Of a stretch of DNA of 64,000 nt, positions 46,990-61,006 are shown in pieces. Source of the stretch: Favolaschia claudopus (Eukaryota > Basidiomycota > Agaricomycetes > Agaricales > Mycenaceae); the NCBI GenBank assembly GCA_037176885.1, contig JAWWNJ010000105.1, positions 248,001 through 312,000 of the forward strand, given 5' to 3'. Both the position numbers and the translations under genes were made by a program. Within the stretch, counting starts at the first letter, position 1; each line of letters opens with the position of its first letter. The notes under the pieces are model-generated. The model saw only the letters and a program-made list of their open reading frames with translations. It made no database searches and was not told the origin of the DNA.

Positions 46990-48382
46990 TCAAACCCCAT
47001 TTTCTTTTCGGAACCTCTGTACAAGTAAATCCCTGGATTTGAGCCGCCTCGTGAGCCACGAGCCAATGATAATGCCCCCAAAGAAACCCAAGTATGTGAT
47101 TCCGCCCTTCTGCATTGCCGACGTGTAAGAAGAAACCTTCCAGAATATCAAGTATAAACGACACAGACCTTGCCATTCGTCAGGAATATAGCTTCAAATG
47201 CCGTTTTATACGTCTTGAGAGGAGCACCGTTGAAATGGTTCACGATGTTCTTCACGACAATTTTCGCGTGGTCTTGCGCTTTGATCGCCTGCTTCTGTTC
47301 CCTCCAGTCGACGATGTCGCCTGCAGCAAAGATATTGGGATAGTCGTGCAGCTGTAGCGTCGGCTTGACCTTGACGAAGCCAGCGGGGGTGAGAGCATCA
47401 GGATTGAGGGTGTTTACGAAGGAGGTGTTGGGTCGGGGAGCACCGACGGCTTTGACCTGAATTTGGGAGTAAGAGCGACTGCTGGTGCGGAACGGGGTGA
47501 CAACACGTACGACGAGGTCAGCGCTCAGCTTGAGCCCACCCTTGGTCAAAACGACGGCAGAACCAGTATGGTCGGGAATGTCCTCAACTAGATCCCCGAG
47601 GTGGATCTTGATGCCTCGCGCGATAAGTTGGTCCGCTGCTCGCTTGCGGTATCTGTCAGAGTATGTGTCGTTCAGCAGCAGACGTTCTCTGTGCACGATG
47701 GTGACCTCTCTATCCTATCTATTGTTGTGGATCGAATTGCAAAAGGTGGGCACGGATGCTTACAGGCCATATATCTTTCAACTCTCCAGCCAGCTCTGGA
47801 AGCAATCAGAGGTCGATACACAAGCTATCGAAGGTTGGTGGAGACGTACCACATCCTATAGCACCTCCACCAACAATCAAATAGTTTCCTGCATTTGCGA
47901 ATCTTTCCCGACTGCGTGAGATATACGCCTTCACATTCTCCGCACTATCCGGGAAGGCAATGGGGTCTGCCCAAGCCATCCCAGAACACAGGACGAGAAC
48001 ATCATAAGGCACCTCCTCGCCACTCCCCAGCGTCAAAACCTTCTCATCCATACTCCGCACAGAATCATGCATAAACACCCCATTGCCATTGTGAAAAAGT
48101 TTGTCGTAAGGCACGAGAGCAGTAGTCTGCAAATTGTCGACGTTGGAAACCACCATACGAAGTGTCGCTGGGAGCAGGATACGATACGGTCGGGGGTTAA
48201 TGAGAACGAGTTTGTATCTCGTCGCGTCAAGTTGGGCGGAGAGAGGACGCGTCAGATGGACGCCGGCATGACCTCCACCTACAATCACAACTGCACAAAG
48301 AATGTGCTGTCAGGACTGCAATCGAGCAACGGTCTTGAGAATGCATACCTGATGTTCGGCCGTCGTTCCTTGCGGCTGACAT
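46990..48382 (-). CDS. AIF/AMID-like FAD-dependent NAD(P)H oxidoreductase, tail-anchored
   Basis: Five exons (48382-48349, 48290-47850, 47795-47764, 47714-47169, 47109-46990) give 390 residues. Two Rossmann motifs are plain: VVIVGGGHAGVHLTR (FAD) and LIVGGGAIGCELAGEL (NAD(P)H), with YPNIFAAGDIVDW as the second FAD contact. The last exon, reached only by splicing out a 59-nt intron, adds a single hydrophobic helix (ITYLGFFGGIIIGSWL) and a basic tail, as expected for a tail-anchored protein of the outer mitochondrial membrane, ER or lipid droplets. Relatives (AMID/AIFM2/FSP1 and fungal Aif-like proteins) reduce quinones and affect oxidative cell death. Quinone activity here is inference. Confidence 0.88.
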
Positions 48383-49089
48383 TCTAGAGCAAAAGATGGG
48401 AGAGGACGGACTGGCGGTGGGACCCTGTCCTTCTAAATAGTTAGTAGACAATTTTGATAGCAAGCATGGAAGTGGGGGTGATCTGTCGCCCGGTAGTATA
48501 GATTGATAACTTGAAGTTAGTGGTAGCTAGTGTCAAGTGCGCCGAAGTGCGTCACAGTCCAAAGCGAGTGCTCATCTTCATGAGAATTGGGGAAGAAACG
48601 TTCATTGGTTTCTTGCAACAAAAGGTGTTGAGCGAGATGCTCCGACGTGAAGGAGCATCTCAACCCATTGTGACAGTAGCACTGTGAAGCGACAAACTCG
48701 AGTCGGACGACCAGCCAAACAGACGACTTGTAGTGAAGGTCCCTTGTTCTTTGAGCTACGATGTCGACACCGCAAGAAATAGTAGCAAAACGCGAATTTC
48801 AATTGAAGAGATGTACGAACTACCGGCTATGCCTGCCTACAGAAAGAGAAATGGTGGGCAAGCGCGACAAAGTCAAGCACTAAGACATCCGAGTCAATTT
48901 ACGCCCTACTCTGGCACAAGCCAGCCTTAGGGAAACGGCCGTTTGCAATTTGACATGAGGGCAAGAAGAGAAATTTTTGAGCGGTGTTCCGGTTTATGTA
49001 GGGCGTGCCACGTGTGACTTGCCTAATTTGGGTTGGCATCACCCAAAAATTGGGTGAAAAGCGTTCTGTAATCTACAACAGTCTACAAC
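48383..49089. other. Spacer, promoter of the oxidoreductase
   Basis: About 700 bp. A small perfect hairpin, CACCCAA-AAA-TTGGGTG (49040-49056), lies shortly past the ABC transporter stop and might shape its 3' end. No gene was seen. Confidence 0.4.
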
Positions 49090-51541
49090 CTACTCAAACG
49101 CTGTTGCCTGAATTTTGAACATTTGGCGATACTCCCCATCCCGCTCCATCAGCTCCTCATGCGTCCCCATCTCCGATATTGAGCCTCCTTTCATGCATCT
49201 AGCAACAAATGACTGATCAGCCTGGGCACGTAGAAATTGGTCCCTAAAACGTACACGATGACGTCCGCATGCTTGGTGAGATGCGCGAACCGATGAGTGA
49301 CGAATATCATCGTCTTGCCGGCTCTCGCTTTTCTGAGATTTTGAAACAATTGCCATTCGGCCTCAGGGTCGAGGTTCGAGCTTGGTTCGTCGACGCAGAC
49401 GAGCTTGACTGCGCCAGAGGTGAAGCGCATGAAAGTTCTGGATCTGTATGGAGTACGTTCAGAGGTGAAGAGATAGTCGGAGATTTCAAGATACGTACGC
49501 GACCAACCGCTGTCGCTCGCCTCCTACATCTCATGAATCAACATTTGTTCTCAGCTGATCGAGAAACACCGCACCGGAAACATCTGCCTTCTTGCTCACC
49601 CTCTCCCAGATCTCCGTCAACGCCGTCTTCCCCTTCCCCAAAGTATGACCTCTGGAATAGACCCCCCATGGATGCTCCAACACCGCATCGTACCCGTCGC
49701 TGAACTTCTTTACCACTTCCTCCGCCCCACCCTGCCTCGTCGCCGCCTGGATCATCTCCATGTTTCCCACCTGCGCCGGGTTCCCCAGCCCAATGTTGTC
49801 GCGCAGGGATAAAGGGAAGATATGGTGATCCTGCGTCAGTGACGCCGTCGCGTGACGGAGGTCCGCGAGGCGGTAGTCTTGGATGTCGGCGCCGTCGATG
49901 GTGATGTTACCGCAGGTCGCGTCGTAGAGCCGGGTGAGCAGTTTCACTATGGTGCTTTTGCCGCTGCCGTTCTCTCCGACGATGACGAGGACTTGGCCTG
50001 CTTTGATTGAGAGGCTTAGGTTGTTAAGAGCGTTGTTGGTTGCGCCTGGGTATGAGAAGCATATGTTTCTGAGGAAGGTCAATGACAGCAGACAAGGGCT
50101 TCTCTCAAATACGCACTTGAGCTCGAGAGGCATGCCCTCCTCATGCGGACGGCCAAGAGGCGGATAAGGCAGGTCGCCGCTCTTAGTTCGGTGGACGTTG
50201 TGTTGCAATTCGTATAACTCTTTGACCCGGCTGACTCTTTCTTGCATGGTCCGAGTATTCCAAAGGAGGTCATCGAACGTCCAGTATAGCATGCTCTCGC
50301 TCTGGTGAAGCGTCGCCATGGCCGTCAGTGTCAATCCTTTGGGCCGGAATATCGCATTGATAGCGTAGTATAGCTGCGAGAGAATGAGACTCGTTGAAGG
50401 GGGAGGCCGCACATACCATGGGAAGATCTCGTGCTAGCCTCGAGAAGATCCGAGACAAGGTTCCGTCCCTACGAGAATACTGCTGGTGGGGTTCGCTCAT
50501 ATCCGCATCCCCCAAAAGGTTGACCGCTCGCCGGAACTCTGGAAACGCGATTAACATAGTTCACACACAAAAAAGCACCACAAACCGCGAAGGATGTGCT
50601 GCACGATATCGCCCGTGATGATATCCTGTCTGTACTGCATCGTCCTCAATTCAAGCAGACTGCTCCGTCGCACGTAGTGGGGGTTAGTCGCTTCGACTAC
50701 GTGGGGTTTGTCGAATAGATTATAACTAGATAGAGAATCGAGGAGCGGCTTCACGAGACACAAGGCAACGAAGATGAAACCGTGTTCGGTGGAGAGGATG
50801 GTGAGAGAGATGTAGGTGAGCTGGTTGATTGCAGCTACGATCATGCTGAGTGCTTCTATGGAGAGCCGGAAAGTCGGCCAGGCGCGGTTCTCTGTGAGGT
50901 GGGCTGTGGACTGGTTGTTTGCGACGCCGGTCAGGTCTGTTGCTAACTTGGCTGGGCTTGAAATTAGCGGCAAACAAGCAAAGACCAGCTAAAACAGGCG
51001 AACCACGCAGGATAAAGCCTTGGAATTTGAGGTTCACTTTGCCATTCAACTTCGACTCGAGGCGGTGTCTATCTTTCTAATTATCTAGAAAGCCTGGAAA
51101 GGTAGCTTTACTCACCGCTCACGGGTTACGACGGCGGTAAAAGCCGTGCATATCAGGCGGAGTACGACGGCCTGGAAAATGACAGATTTGTCGGGATTGC
51201 CCGTTCTCAAGCCGCCCTCGATCTGCAACTTACTGAGCCTTTGGCCCTACGTTGAGCACAATACCTACGAGGTTGAGAACCCGACTTGAAAGGTGCAGGC
51301 TCAACACTGGCTCAATACCGGTTGACCAGACATGCCCCAAAGCAAAGAGGACGAAAAGCCGAGGACTTGCGGTGTAGACGTCTTTGAAGAGACGAAGCAA
51401 AGTGGGGAGAGCTGTTTTCGCCTGCTTCCATGGGGTAGATAGACTGAAAGGCGGGGATGCTTCTGTTACGACGCGGTAGACTCCCAGTTGTTGCGACTTG
51501 ATTGCGGGGTAGTCCTTTTCTTTTGAATCATTCTTCGTCAT
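49090..51541 (-). CDS. ABC half-transporter (exporter type, TMD-NBD)
   Basis: A multi-exon minus-strand gene starting at 51541 (MTKNDSKEKDYPAIKSQQLG). Hydrophobic segments such as RLFVLFALGHVWSTGIEPVLSL and SIEALSMIVAAINQLTYISL form one membrane domain. The ATPase domain follows: VGENGSGKSTIVKLL (Walker A), ASLTQDHHIFPLSLRDNIGLG (Q-loop), DVSGGERQRLVA (signature, formed by splicing from a donor just after DVSG), LVCVDEPSSNLDPEA (Walker B) and THRFAH (H-loop), ending GTHEELMERDGEYRQMF. Length is roughly 680-700 residues. The layout suggests a homodimeric exporter of the basidiomycete MsbA/HlyB-like group; substrate unknown. Its promoter now abuts the transposon. Confidence 0.87.
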
Positions 51542-51881
51542 GACGGTACAGAATCAAGCCTACAGCGGAACAAGGGGGCTCTTGCTCTTAAAAGCCCAGT
51601 AGGCGCGCGCCTCGCGTCGATTAGCCAGATTTAAGTTATGACTCGGAATCCTCGTGCTGAGGCTGACTCGGAACACCGCTAAAAATTGAGAGAACAGTAA
51701 CACCCTAGAGAGTTAAATCGTAGTCGCCCAGGTATTGGCCTGCACATATCGAACCGTTGACTATTGGGGGAATTGAGCTCGCAGCAAGCAAAATGCGCGA
51801 AAAATTGGGGCGAAACAAATGGTTCGGCAACCAGCTGTAACCCTAACCCTAACAAAGTAAGCATAAACCAAGGTATCATCC
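51542..51881. promoter_or_regulatory. Upstream region of the ABC transporter with a telomere-like repeat
   Basis: About 340 bp left of the transposon. It contains TAACCCTAACCCTAAC at 51838-51853, about 2.7 units of the fungal telomere repeat, only 28 bp from the target duplication. It was originally part of a divergent promoter shared with PRP4. Confidence 0.5.
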
Positions 51882-51889
51882 GCCCACCT
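51882..51889 (+). repeat. Target-site duplication, left copy
   Basis: GCCCACCT, identical to 57545-57552 on the far side of the element. Confidence 0.9.
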
Positions 51890-51928
51890 CAAGAGGTGAG
51901 CGATCGTGGCCGATCAGACACAGGGCTC
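51890..51928 (+). repeat. Left terminal inverted repeat (bipartite)
   Basis: 16 bp (CAAGAGGTGAGCGATC), an 11-bp spacer, then 12 bp (GACACAGGGCTC). The spacer differs from that of the right end but has the same length. Confidence 0.9.
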
Positions 51929-52254
51929 TTTGACAACCCCCCCAAATTAGGCAATCCGATATGTCCGACCAACTTTTCCTTGTCCGATTCCTCGACTTTT
52001 TACTGTGACTCTAACCATTGACCGATAACCCCAATTTTTTGCGAGACCCCCCATTTGTACATATTCTGTGCACATCTACACTACTCGATTGTCTATGCTC
52101 GTTTTATGTAGCTTGAAATAGAGTTTTTCGGTCATCTTCGGCGAATCAAAGATCATCACGAGACTTCGTGGATTTTTTCCAAACGCGACTTCGACGCGAC
52201 GTCGCTGGAGTCTGTACGCGGCGGCGCGCGCGCAACCTCGCTCGTCGGTCCTCC

Positions 52255-55200
52255 ATGGAGGACTATGATTCCCAACTACACTCTTTTCGTCCCCGTTCTC
52301 AATCCCAGCCTGCGGCCCCAAGCCCTTCGAACAGCTTGTTAATTTCTTTTCACCATGAGGAAGGCAGACCCTTCGACGTCGACATGCCTCCGGCTGGCCC
52401 AGCTGCATCTGAGGGTTCTCAGCGCATAACACCTCTGCTTCCTCCTCTCGACACAAATCTACGAAATTTCAATGAGTCTCCCAGTTATCCCAGCGGTTTT
52501 GCCTCAAACGTACCGAGCCCTTCCATCCCTTCAGTATCCACGTCTCAAACCTCGACAACCTCAGCAGATGAGGGACAAAAATCTGCTCCTTCTCCTCTTC
52601 CAGTGACTCCCTCCTCCCTGGAACTGTGCGAGCTCTACGATAATAGCCAGATTTCTTCCCGCACATCGCAGGTGCAGACTTGGGAGCTGCAATGCTACAA
52701 ATGCCATAGCTGGATCAATACTGCGATATCTACGACTCGTTTTCTTGATCAGAGTGGGCAGTTTCAGACCCTTGAGCAGCATATGCGCGGAAAGAAATGT
52801 AAACCAAAATCTGGGTTCCCCGCACCTCTCTCCCGGGCTCCGTCGTTCTCTGTTAGATCTACCGGGTCGCAGGGATCACCATCGCAATTTTCTCGGTCTC
52901 CCTCTCTCGCGTCTCTTCCGCCGTTTTCACCTGCCCCATCCAGCACCAACTCCCTCTCATGGTCTCCTCTGCTTGCTTCCCCTGCCCTTCCTTTTGTGAA
53001 TGAATCACCGGATAGTTTCCGACTGTCGTACGTGGTCCTTTTAGGAATAGCTCAGTCAACAGTCACTTAATTTCATACAGACATCATCGTATTTTGTGTG
53101 CTCCCCAAACACCTGCAGCCGTGCATTCTTCCATGGAGGTGGATGAGCCTGAATTTGAATCAGCGGGTTTGTGTAGTGGGCTGAGGCTGGAGTGGCCACC
53201 AGAGCTTCCCTTTCGCTCCACTTTCCCGTTCCATCGTCTCTCGTTTCTTGGCGATGACCCAGACGAATGTGCATTGCGTTTGGAGATTGAGATTCGAGAG
53301 CGTGGAAAGGTCATTGATGTGTGGTCAAAGGAGTGCCGCAGAATCACTACGCCACATTCCCCGCACTGTCAGGCCTGCGAAGGCATTCGTGGGCGGCTTG
53401 AAGACCTTGCCAAGATCGCGCGCGACGCCAAGCCGGGTACTAACTTGAAATATCTTGGTCACGATCAACTGCGTGAACAACTCGTTGAGCGGAACGAGGA
53501 AATGAACAAGCTCAAGCTTCAGGTATTCTTCTTCTATCTCCGTCATGCTCTTGACTCATTTCTGGTATTCCAGACATTGAATCTGGGGCGGCGCCTCGCG
53601 AGCTTCGCTCGGAAATTAGATGACTTTGACCGCCTTCTTGTGGCAATAGCTGAGAACGACATCCCACGAATCCATGCCATCATTGAGACGGCACGACGCA
53701 ATGGCGCCAGTGTACGAACGATGGTCAATTTTCTGACCGAAGCCGTGGATGGACTTCGACATACGAAAGGATTCACGGCTTTTGAGAAAGACCTTGGTAT
53801 CCTGATATACCGATTAGGTGGTCGCTCTCTCCTCTATGCAATGAATCATTCCCTCAATCTCCCTTCCCTACGCACCATCTGTAACTCCGCAAAATTTGTT
53901 AAAGTGACACCCACAATTGGGCCCATCTCCGAGTACGAAATTCGACGGAATATTCAGAATGTGATGCTCGTTCCACGTAGCGAGGCGGAGGTCCCATATA
54001 CCGGTCGGCGTGGTGTCACTATCATGATGGATGAATGTGCAATCGAGGAGCAAGCATGTTACTTCTCCCATGCGAATCAAGTCGGTGGACTATGCCAGAA
54101 ACACTCCCGTGGTATTCCCTTGGATCTCAAAACCCACGATTCGGCGACTCGTCTTGTCAGCTGCCTTCATGACGGGACACTTCATTTCGGCAAGGAGATG
54201 GCATTTGTCGCAGCGCGATGCAGCGGTGAAACCACCATATACCCCCTTGTATGTGCTCCGACGTGCAAGCAGGAGACATGGGAGGATATGGCTGATCTCT
54301 TTCGCATGATACTCAAGGTTTGGAAGGAGACGGGGCAGGCAGCGATCGGAGAGATATGGAACTTCGCTACGGACGGAGATCAGCTGCGTCGTCGAGCTGG
54401 GCATGCCGTGTTTATGCAGTTTGAGCTCGGGCCAGAAGACACTCTCCATTTCACGCTGTCGAATCTTCTCGGCCTGAATCTCTTCACTGGTCCTTGCAGA
54501 ATCCTCATCACATTTGATTGGCGGCACATTATAAAGCGTACGTTGTGTTGACTCACTTCACGGATGACCCGCCTGACAAAATCGCATATAGGACATTGCA
54601 CACTGCTTCGTCATGTCTTGGGAATCGCCTTAGACAATGGCCGGGTTGTTGGTCCTGTCTCTCTGACACGGTGCCTCCTTCTTCTCCCTGATCAAGATGC
54701 TGCATCAGTAAACCTACTGCTCAACCCAGATGACCCTCAGGACGTACCGACGGCCATCGAGCTTTTGGAGACCATTGTCCAGCTTCGTCAATCTCGTGCG
54801 GAATTCGACGTGCCTGCTTCCGAGGTGAATCTCAACTCCGATCTCGATGCGATTGACCTTCTGAGCTTCATGCTCGAAGCTCTTCTCAACGCATTTACCC
54901 TCCCCTCTGCATCCCTCAGCGATCAAATATATTCCCTCAGTTTATACGCCAACATGAGCTTTGTGCTCTTCCGAACGTTCCGTCTCAAATTTATGAGCAA
55001 TCAGCTGTACGGCGACTCTCAAACAATGATAAAGAACATCGTCTTCACCGTCGCGAAGCAGCAGGAGTTGGATCCGGAGGGAAAAGTCAACGCATACCAT
55101 GACGGCACGGATCCGGTAGAGCAGCATTTCGGATACACGCGGGAGCTTGGTGGGCATAATTCCGCCATGAATTTCAAGCAGGGAGTCGAACGGACAGGCT

Positions 55201-57336
55201 GGGCTTGTGATATACAAGGTGTACACGAGCGCAATCCCGGCCTTCATCCCGGGCACCGCCGACGAAATGTCACTCGGAAGGAGATCAAAGACCACCTCAA
55301 CGAGTACAACTTCAGTGGAGATTATGTGGTTGGGCACTGTGACTTGGGTGCTTCGTGGTGGAGAGGGCGTGTAGAGGCTATGCGAATATTTCGTACGCAT
55401 TCTCACCTTGACTCCAGTGTCTTCGACATTGCAGCCATTCTGGCGTCTACGCCCGGCTTGGATTTTCTACGACCTCACGGGGGCGGTCTTTATCCTGGTA
55501 TTTCCGACGAACCAGACAGATCTCTACCTCCGGCCACGACCTCGACAACGTCTGACTCGTCTCCTGACGCCCCGTCCTCCATTGTCTCTACTATCCAATC
55601 ATCGACTCTTGTCTATCAAGACCCCGATAGGTTCGATGATTTGATTCCTGACTTGCAGACCCCTGCCCTCCCTTTCGTAGAAGATATTCAGAACGAAGAT
55701 TCGGAGCCTGTTGTGCTCAAGTTGGACCCGCGCCCCGGTGTTCGCCCCGAAGACTACCTCCTCGACGAAAACAACAAATTCGTACACAAGGCATCTATAT
55801 GCCGTCTCATTCTCAACAAAGAGTTCATCGCTAAATCGAAAAATCGCACTGAACGCGCAATGGGCATGGCAATCAAGAAAGTCCGTACTTTCACTAAACC
55901 AAACGCAACTCGGCTAGGCGGCGGTATCACCGGCTCCTCATTCATTGTCGGAGACCCATTTACGACGCTCATCCGCACATCCACCAATGTTTCCCTCGCC
56001 CTCGTTCGCTGCACGGAGATTCTTGTTGACGGCAAACGTGCTACGGACGTGAACGCGGCGTCCATCAAGAATCCAAAGGCTAATGTCAAAATGTCCGGTC
56101 AAATTCTCAAACTCAAAGCTGTTGTCCGAACACAAGACGACGTCTTCAGCGACTCATCGGAAGAGATTCCCATCGAGTCGACTTGGAGTTGGTTGTGGCT
56201 GGGGTCGTATCTGATGACCAAGAGCACAATCAAGGGAACACAGATAGCCACAGACACACCGCACATCATCTCCGTTGCAGGGCATCTTGTTGAGCCTGTC
56301 AATCCCAAAGCCGTTACCGCTCACGACCGTCTTGCTACCGAGGACATGCAACACATCAACTCCACGGGCACGACGTGGGCGATGGAGCACAATCTACTGG
56401 GAGCATTGACGGAGGAGCTATGGAAGCGCGTCGAAGCTGCACAGACGGGGTTGCGAGAGATGCCGAATATCAAGGATGAACTCGCGGGGTTTCCGTACTC
56501 GTGGGCGACAGGTCAGCTCAATCTGCCTTGCGTCGTTCTCAGATACCTCATATATATTTACAGGAATACCAGCGTTGTTATCTGACGGCGGGACTGCGTT
56601 CATCACCGCAAAATCTGCCGAGGACCCATGCCTCTACTGCTCAGAGGTGCCGTCCAATTGGCGCGGCCATATGGGAGCACATATCTTACGCAAATTGCGC
56701 AATGCTGGCGAGGTCGAACGAGAGAAGAGAGGGAAAAAAACAGGAGAAGTGAAAACATATCCCGAGGTACGTGGACGTCACTGAGCAGGCTGGTGTTCGG
56801 TGACTTATTTGTTGTAGGTCGGAGAGTCGTATCCATGCGGGTTCTGTGGTCGATCAGGTCGCCCTGAATGTGCTGTTTCGATGAAACCAAAGGGCCAGTC
56901 ATTCGAAATCATCACAAAATGCAAATATGAAGTCAAATTTCAGTATCAGACAGCGAACAAAGGTTCAGCTACGACACCGTCAAGAAACCTCCCAATTATC
57001 TGTGGTCTTTGCCCGGTCCCCCAGAGCCGATATCCCACATACCCCGCTGTATGGCGATATAACATGCCACAGCACCTACTCGACCAGCATTCCGAGTACG
57101 CCTCACCTCTGCAGCCCGAGGGCATGCTTCTACCATTCAAAGTGTGGGAGAATGTACGGATAGAGAAAGCGGAGGAGCTGGCGCTCGGTATTCCGGAGTC
57201 TTCAGTCCCACAGCCATTCAGCAAAGTCGCCCAGGTTTTAGAAGAAGATGCTAGTCGTGTGCCGAAGAGAGGCCAGAGTGGTGGCCAACGCGGGGCCGGG
57301 AAACGGGGAAGGCGGGGAGGGCCACGAGGTGGTTGA
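52255..57336 (+). CDS. Transposase-like protein with N- and C-terminal zinc-finger motifs
   Basis: Six exons (52255-53027, 53081-53522, 53574-54537, 54592-56511, 56564-56766, 56818-57336) give 1,606 residues; an in-frame Met at 52168 would add 29. After a Ser/Pro-rich start comes a Cys/His motif (LQCYKCHSWI ... HMRGKKC). The core holds VTIMMDECAIEEQACYF, GLCQKHS, VCAPTCKQETWEDM, NFATDGDQLRRRAGHAVF, FDWRHIIKRHCTLLRHVLGI and NQLYGDSQTMIKNIVFTVAKQ: candidate catalytic acids and a conserved His, in P-element/THAP9 order. The C-terminus has C2H2-like motifs (PCLYCSEVPSNWRGHMGAHI; CGFC; CGLCP ... HLLDQH) and a Gly/Arg-rich tail (GQRGAGKRGRRGG). Similar proteins are widespread in Agaricomycetes, usually unnamed. 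Catalytic assignment is inference. Confidence 0.87.
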
Positions 57337-57505
57337 GCAGTATTTGTATTGGGTGAATGAGAACAATTTACATAGAATAAGCACAGTATTGAAGCGACGA
57401 TGCGTGCTGGCACTTGTCCGCTGGCAGCGTTATCTATTGTTATCTCGCCTTATCATAACCCATCAATGACGTACCCCCCCTCCCCCCCGGGTCGCTCGAC
57501 TTTTG

Positions 57506-57544
57506 GAGCCCTGTGTCACGGACTTTTTGATCGCTCACCTCTTG
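57506..57544 (-). repeat. Right terminal inverted repeat (bipartite)
   Basis: Reverse complement of the left terminus: the same 16-bp and 12-bp blocks separated by an unrelated 11-bp spacer (AAAAAGTCCGT on this strand). Confidence 0.9.
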
Positions 57545-57552
57545 GCCCACCT
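57545..57552 (+). repeat. Target-site duplication, right copy
   Basis: GCCCACCT, identical to the left copy. Confidence 0.9.
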
Positions 57553-57659
57553 TGCATCCTACCGTTGTAGGTTTGTAAAACCGCTAATTGACAATATACG
57601 GGCTAACAGACGTTGTAGGACGAGTCTCGTGCGGTGCCCGACCCAATATCTCGATAAAC

Positions 57660-60525
<2,866 letters not shown>

Positions 60526-61006
60526 GGAGCTGTGAGTGGACTATATATCTTGTAGTAATCTCGCTTGTAGACGGGCCCCGTTGCTCGGCTGGAGGGCACT
60601 GTATCCGGTAGAAGAAAGAAATAATACAAACTATATATACACGCCCTCTCTTCCTTTCAGCAATATACCGTGGGTCATGGCGTACGTACTCAGTCTGAAG
60701 ATAGTCACTTGCTCATTCTATCGAACTCGACTAGGTCTTCTCTACGCCTTGCTCCATGGGACGGCCAAAACGACCGCGAGTGGTATATCCCTACCAGCCA
60801 ATCCGCGGGATGCAATTGCGATTACGGGTTCTCATAGCCCTGGCAGTTTCTAGAATAAGAATATTTTTGCCCAGACAAAATCAACTCGAAGCCCTGCGAG
60901 CAATTAGATATAAGTATAGTTCCGTCGATGGAGATCCCCTATTCCCTTCGGAATACTAAATCGCCGAAAGTGTTCTCACCGACATCTGCCCATCTCATCT
61001 CACTTC
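60526..61006. other. Spacer and promoter of cyclase gene 1
   Basis: About 480 bp. It carries AT-rich runs such as tatatatacac near 60.63 kb, close behind the PRP4 stop. No gene or repeat was recognised. Confidence 0.4.

Larger units (their letters stand above)
51890..57544 (+). mobile_element. Complete DNA transposon, P/THAP9-like superfamily (provisional)
   Basis: A 5,655-bp element with identical 8-bp direct flanks and inverted termini beginning CAAGAGGTGAGCGATC. It holds one six-exon gene on the plus strand that is open from end to end. An 8-bp duplication is usual for P, hAT and KDZ elements; the order of acidic and His motifs in the encoded protein (MMDE...ATDGD...FDWRHIIKR) resembles P-element/THAP9 transposases rather than hAT or KDZ. 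Intact ends, perfect duplication and an intact frame suggest recent, possibly autonomous, insertion. Confidence 0.88.

Noticed and set aside
52168..52254. Upstream in-frame start of the transposase
   Set aside because: It would add an Arg-rich 29-residue leader; the Met at 52255 (MEDYDSQ) looks more like a normal start, but the longer form is not excluded.
51890..57544. KDZ or hAT assignment of the transposon
   Set aside because: 8-bp duplications fit these too, but the protein lacks the motifs I know from KDZ transposases and the hAT C-terminal dimerisation region; the P/THAP9 order fits better, though not proven.
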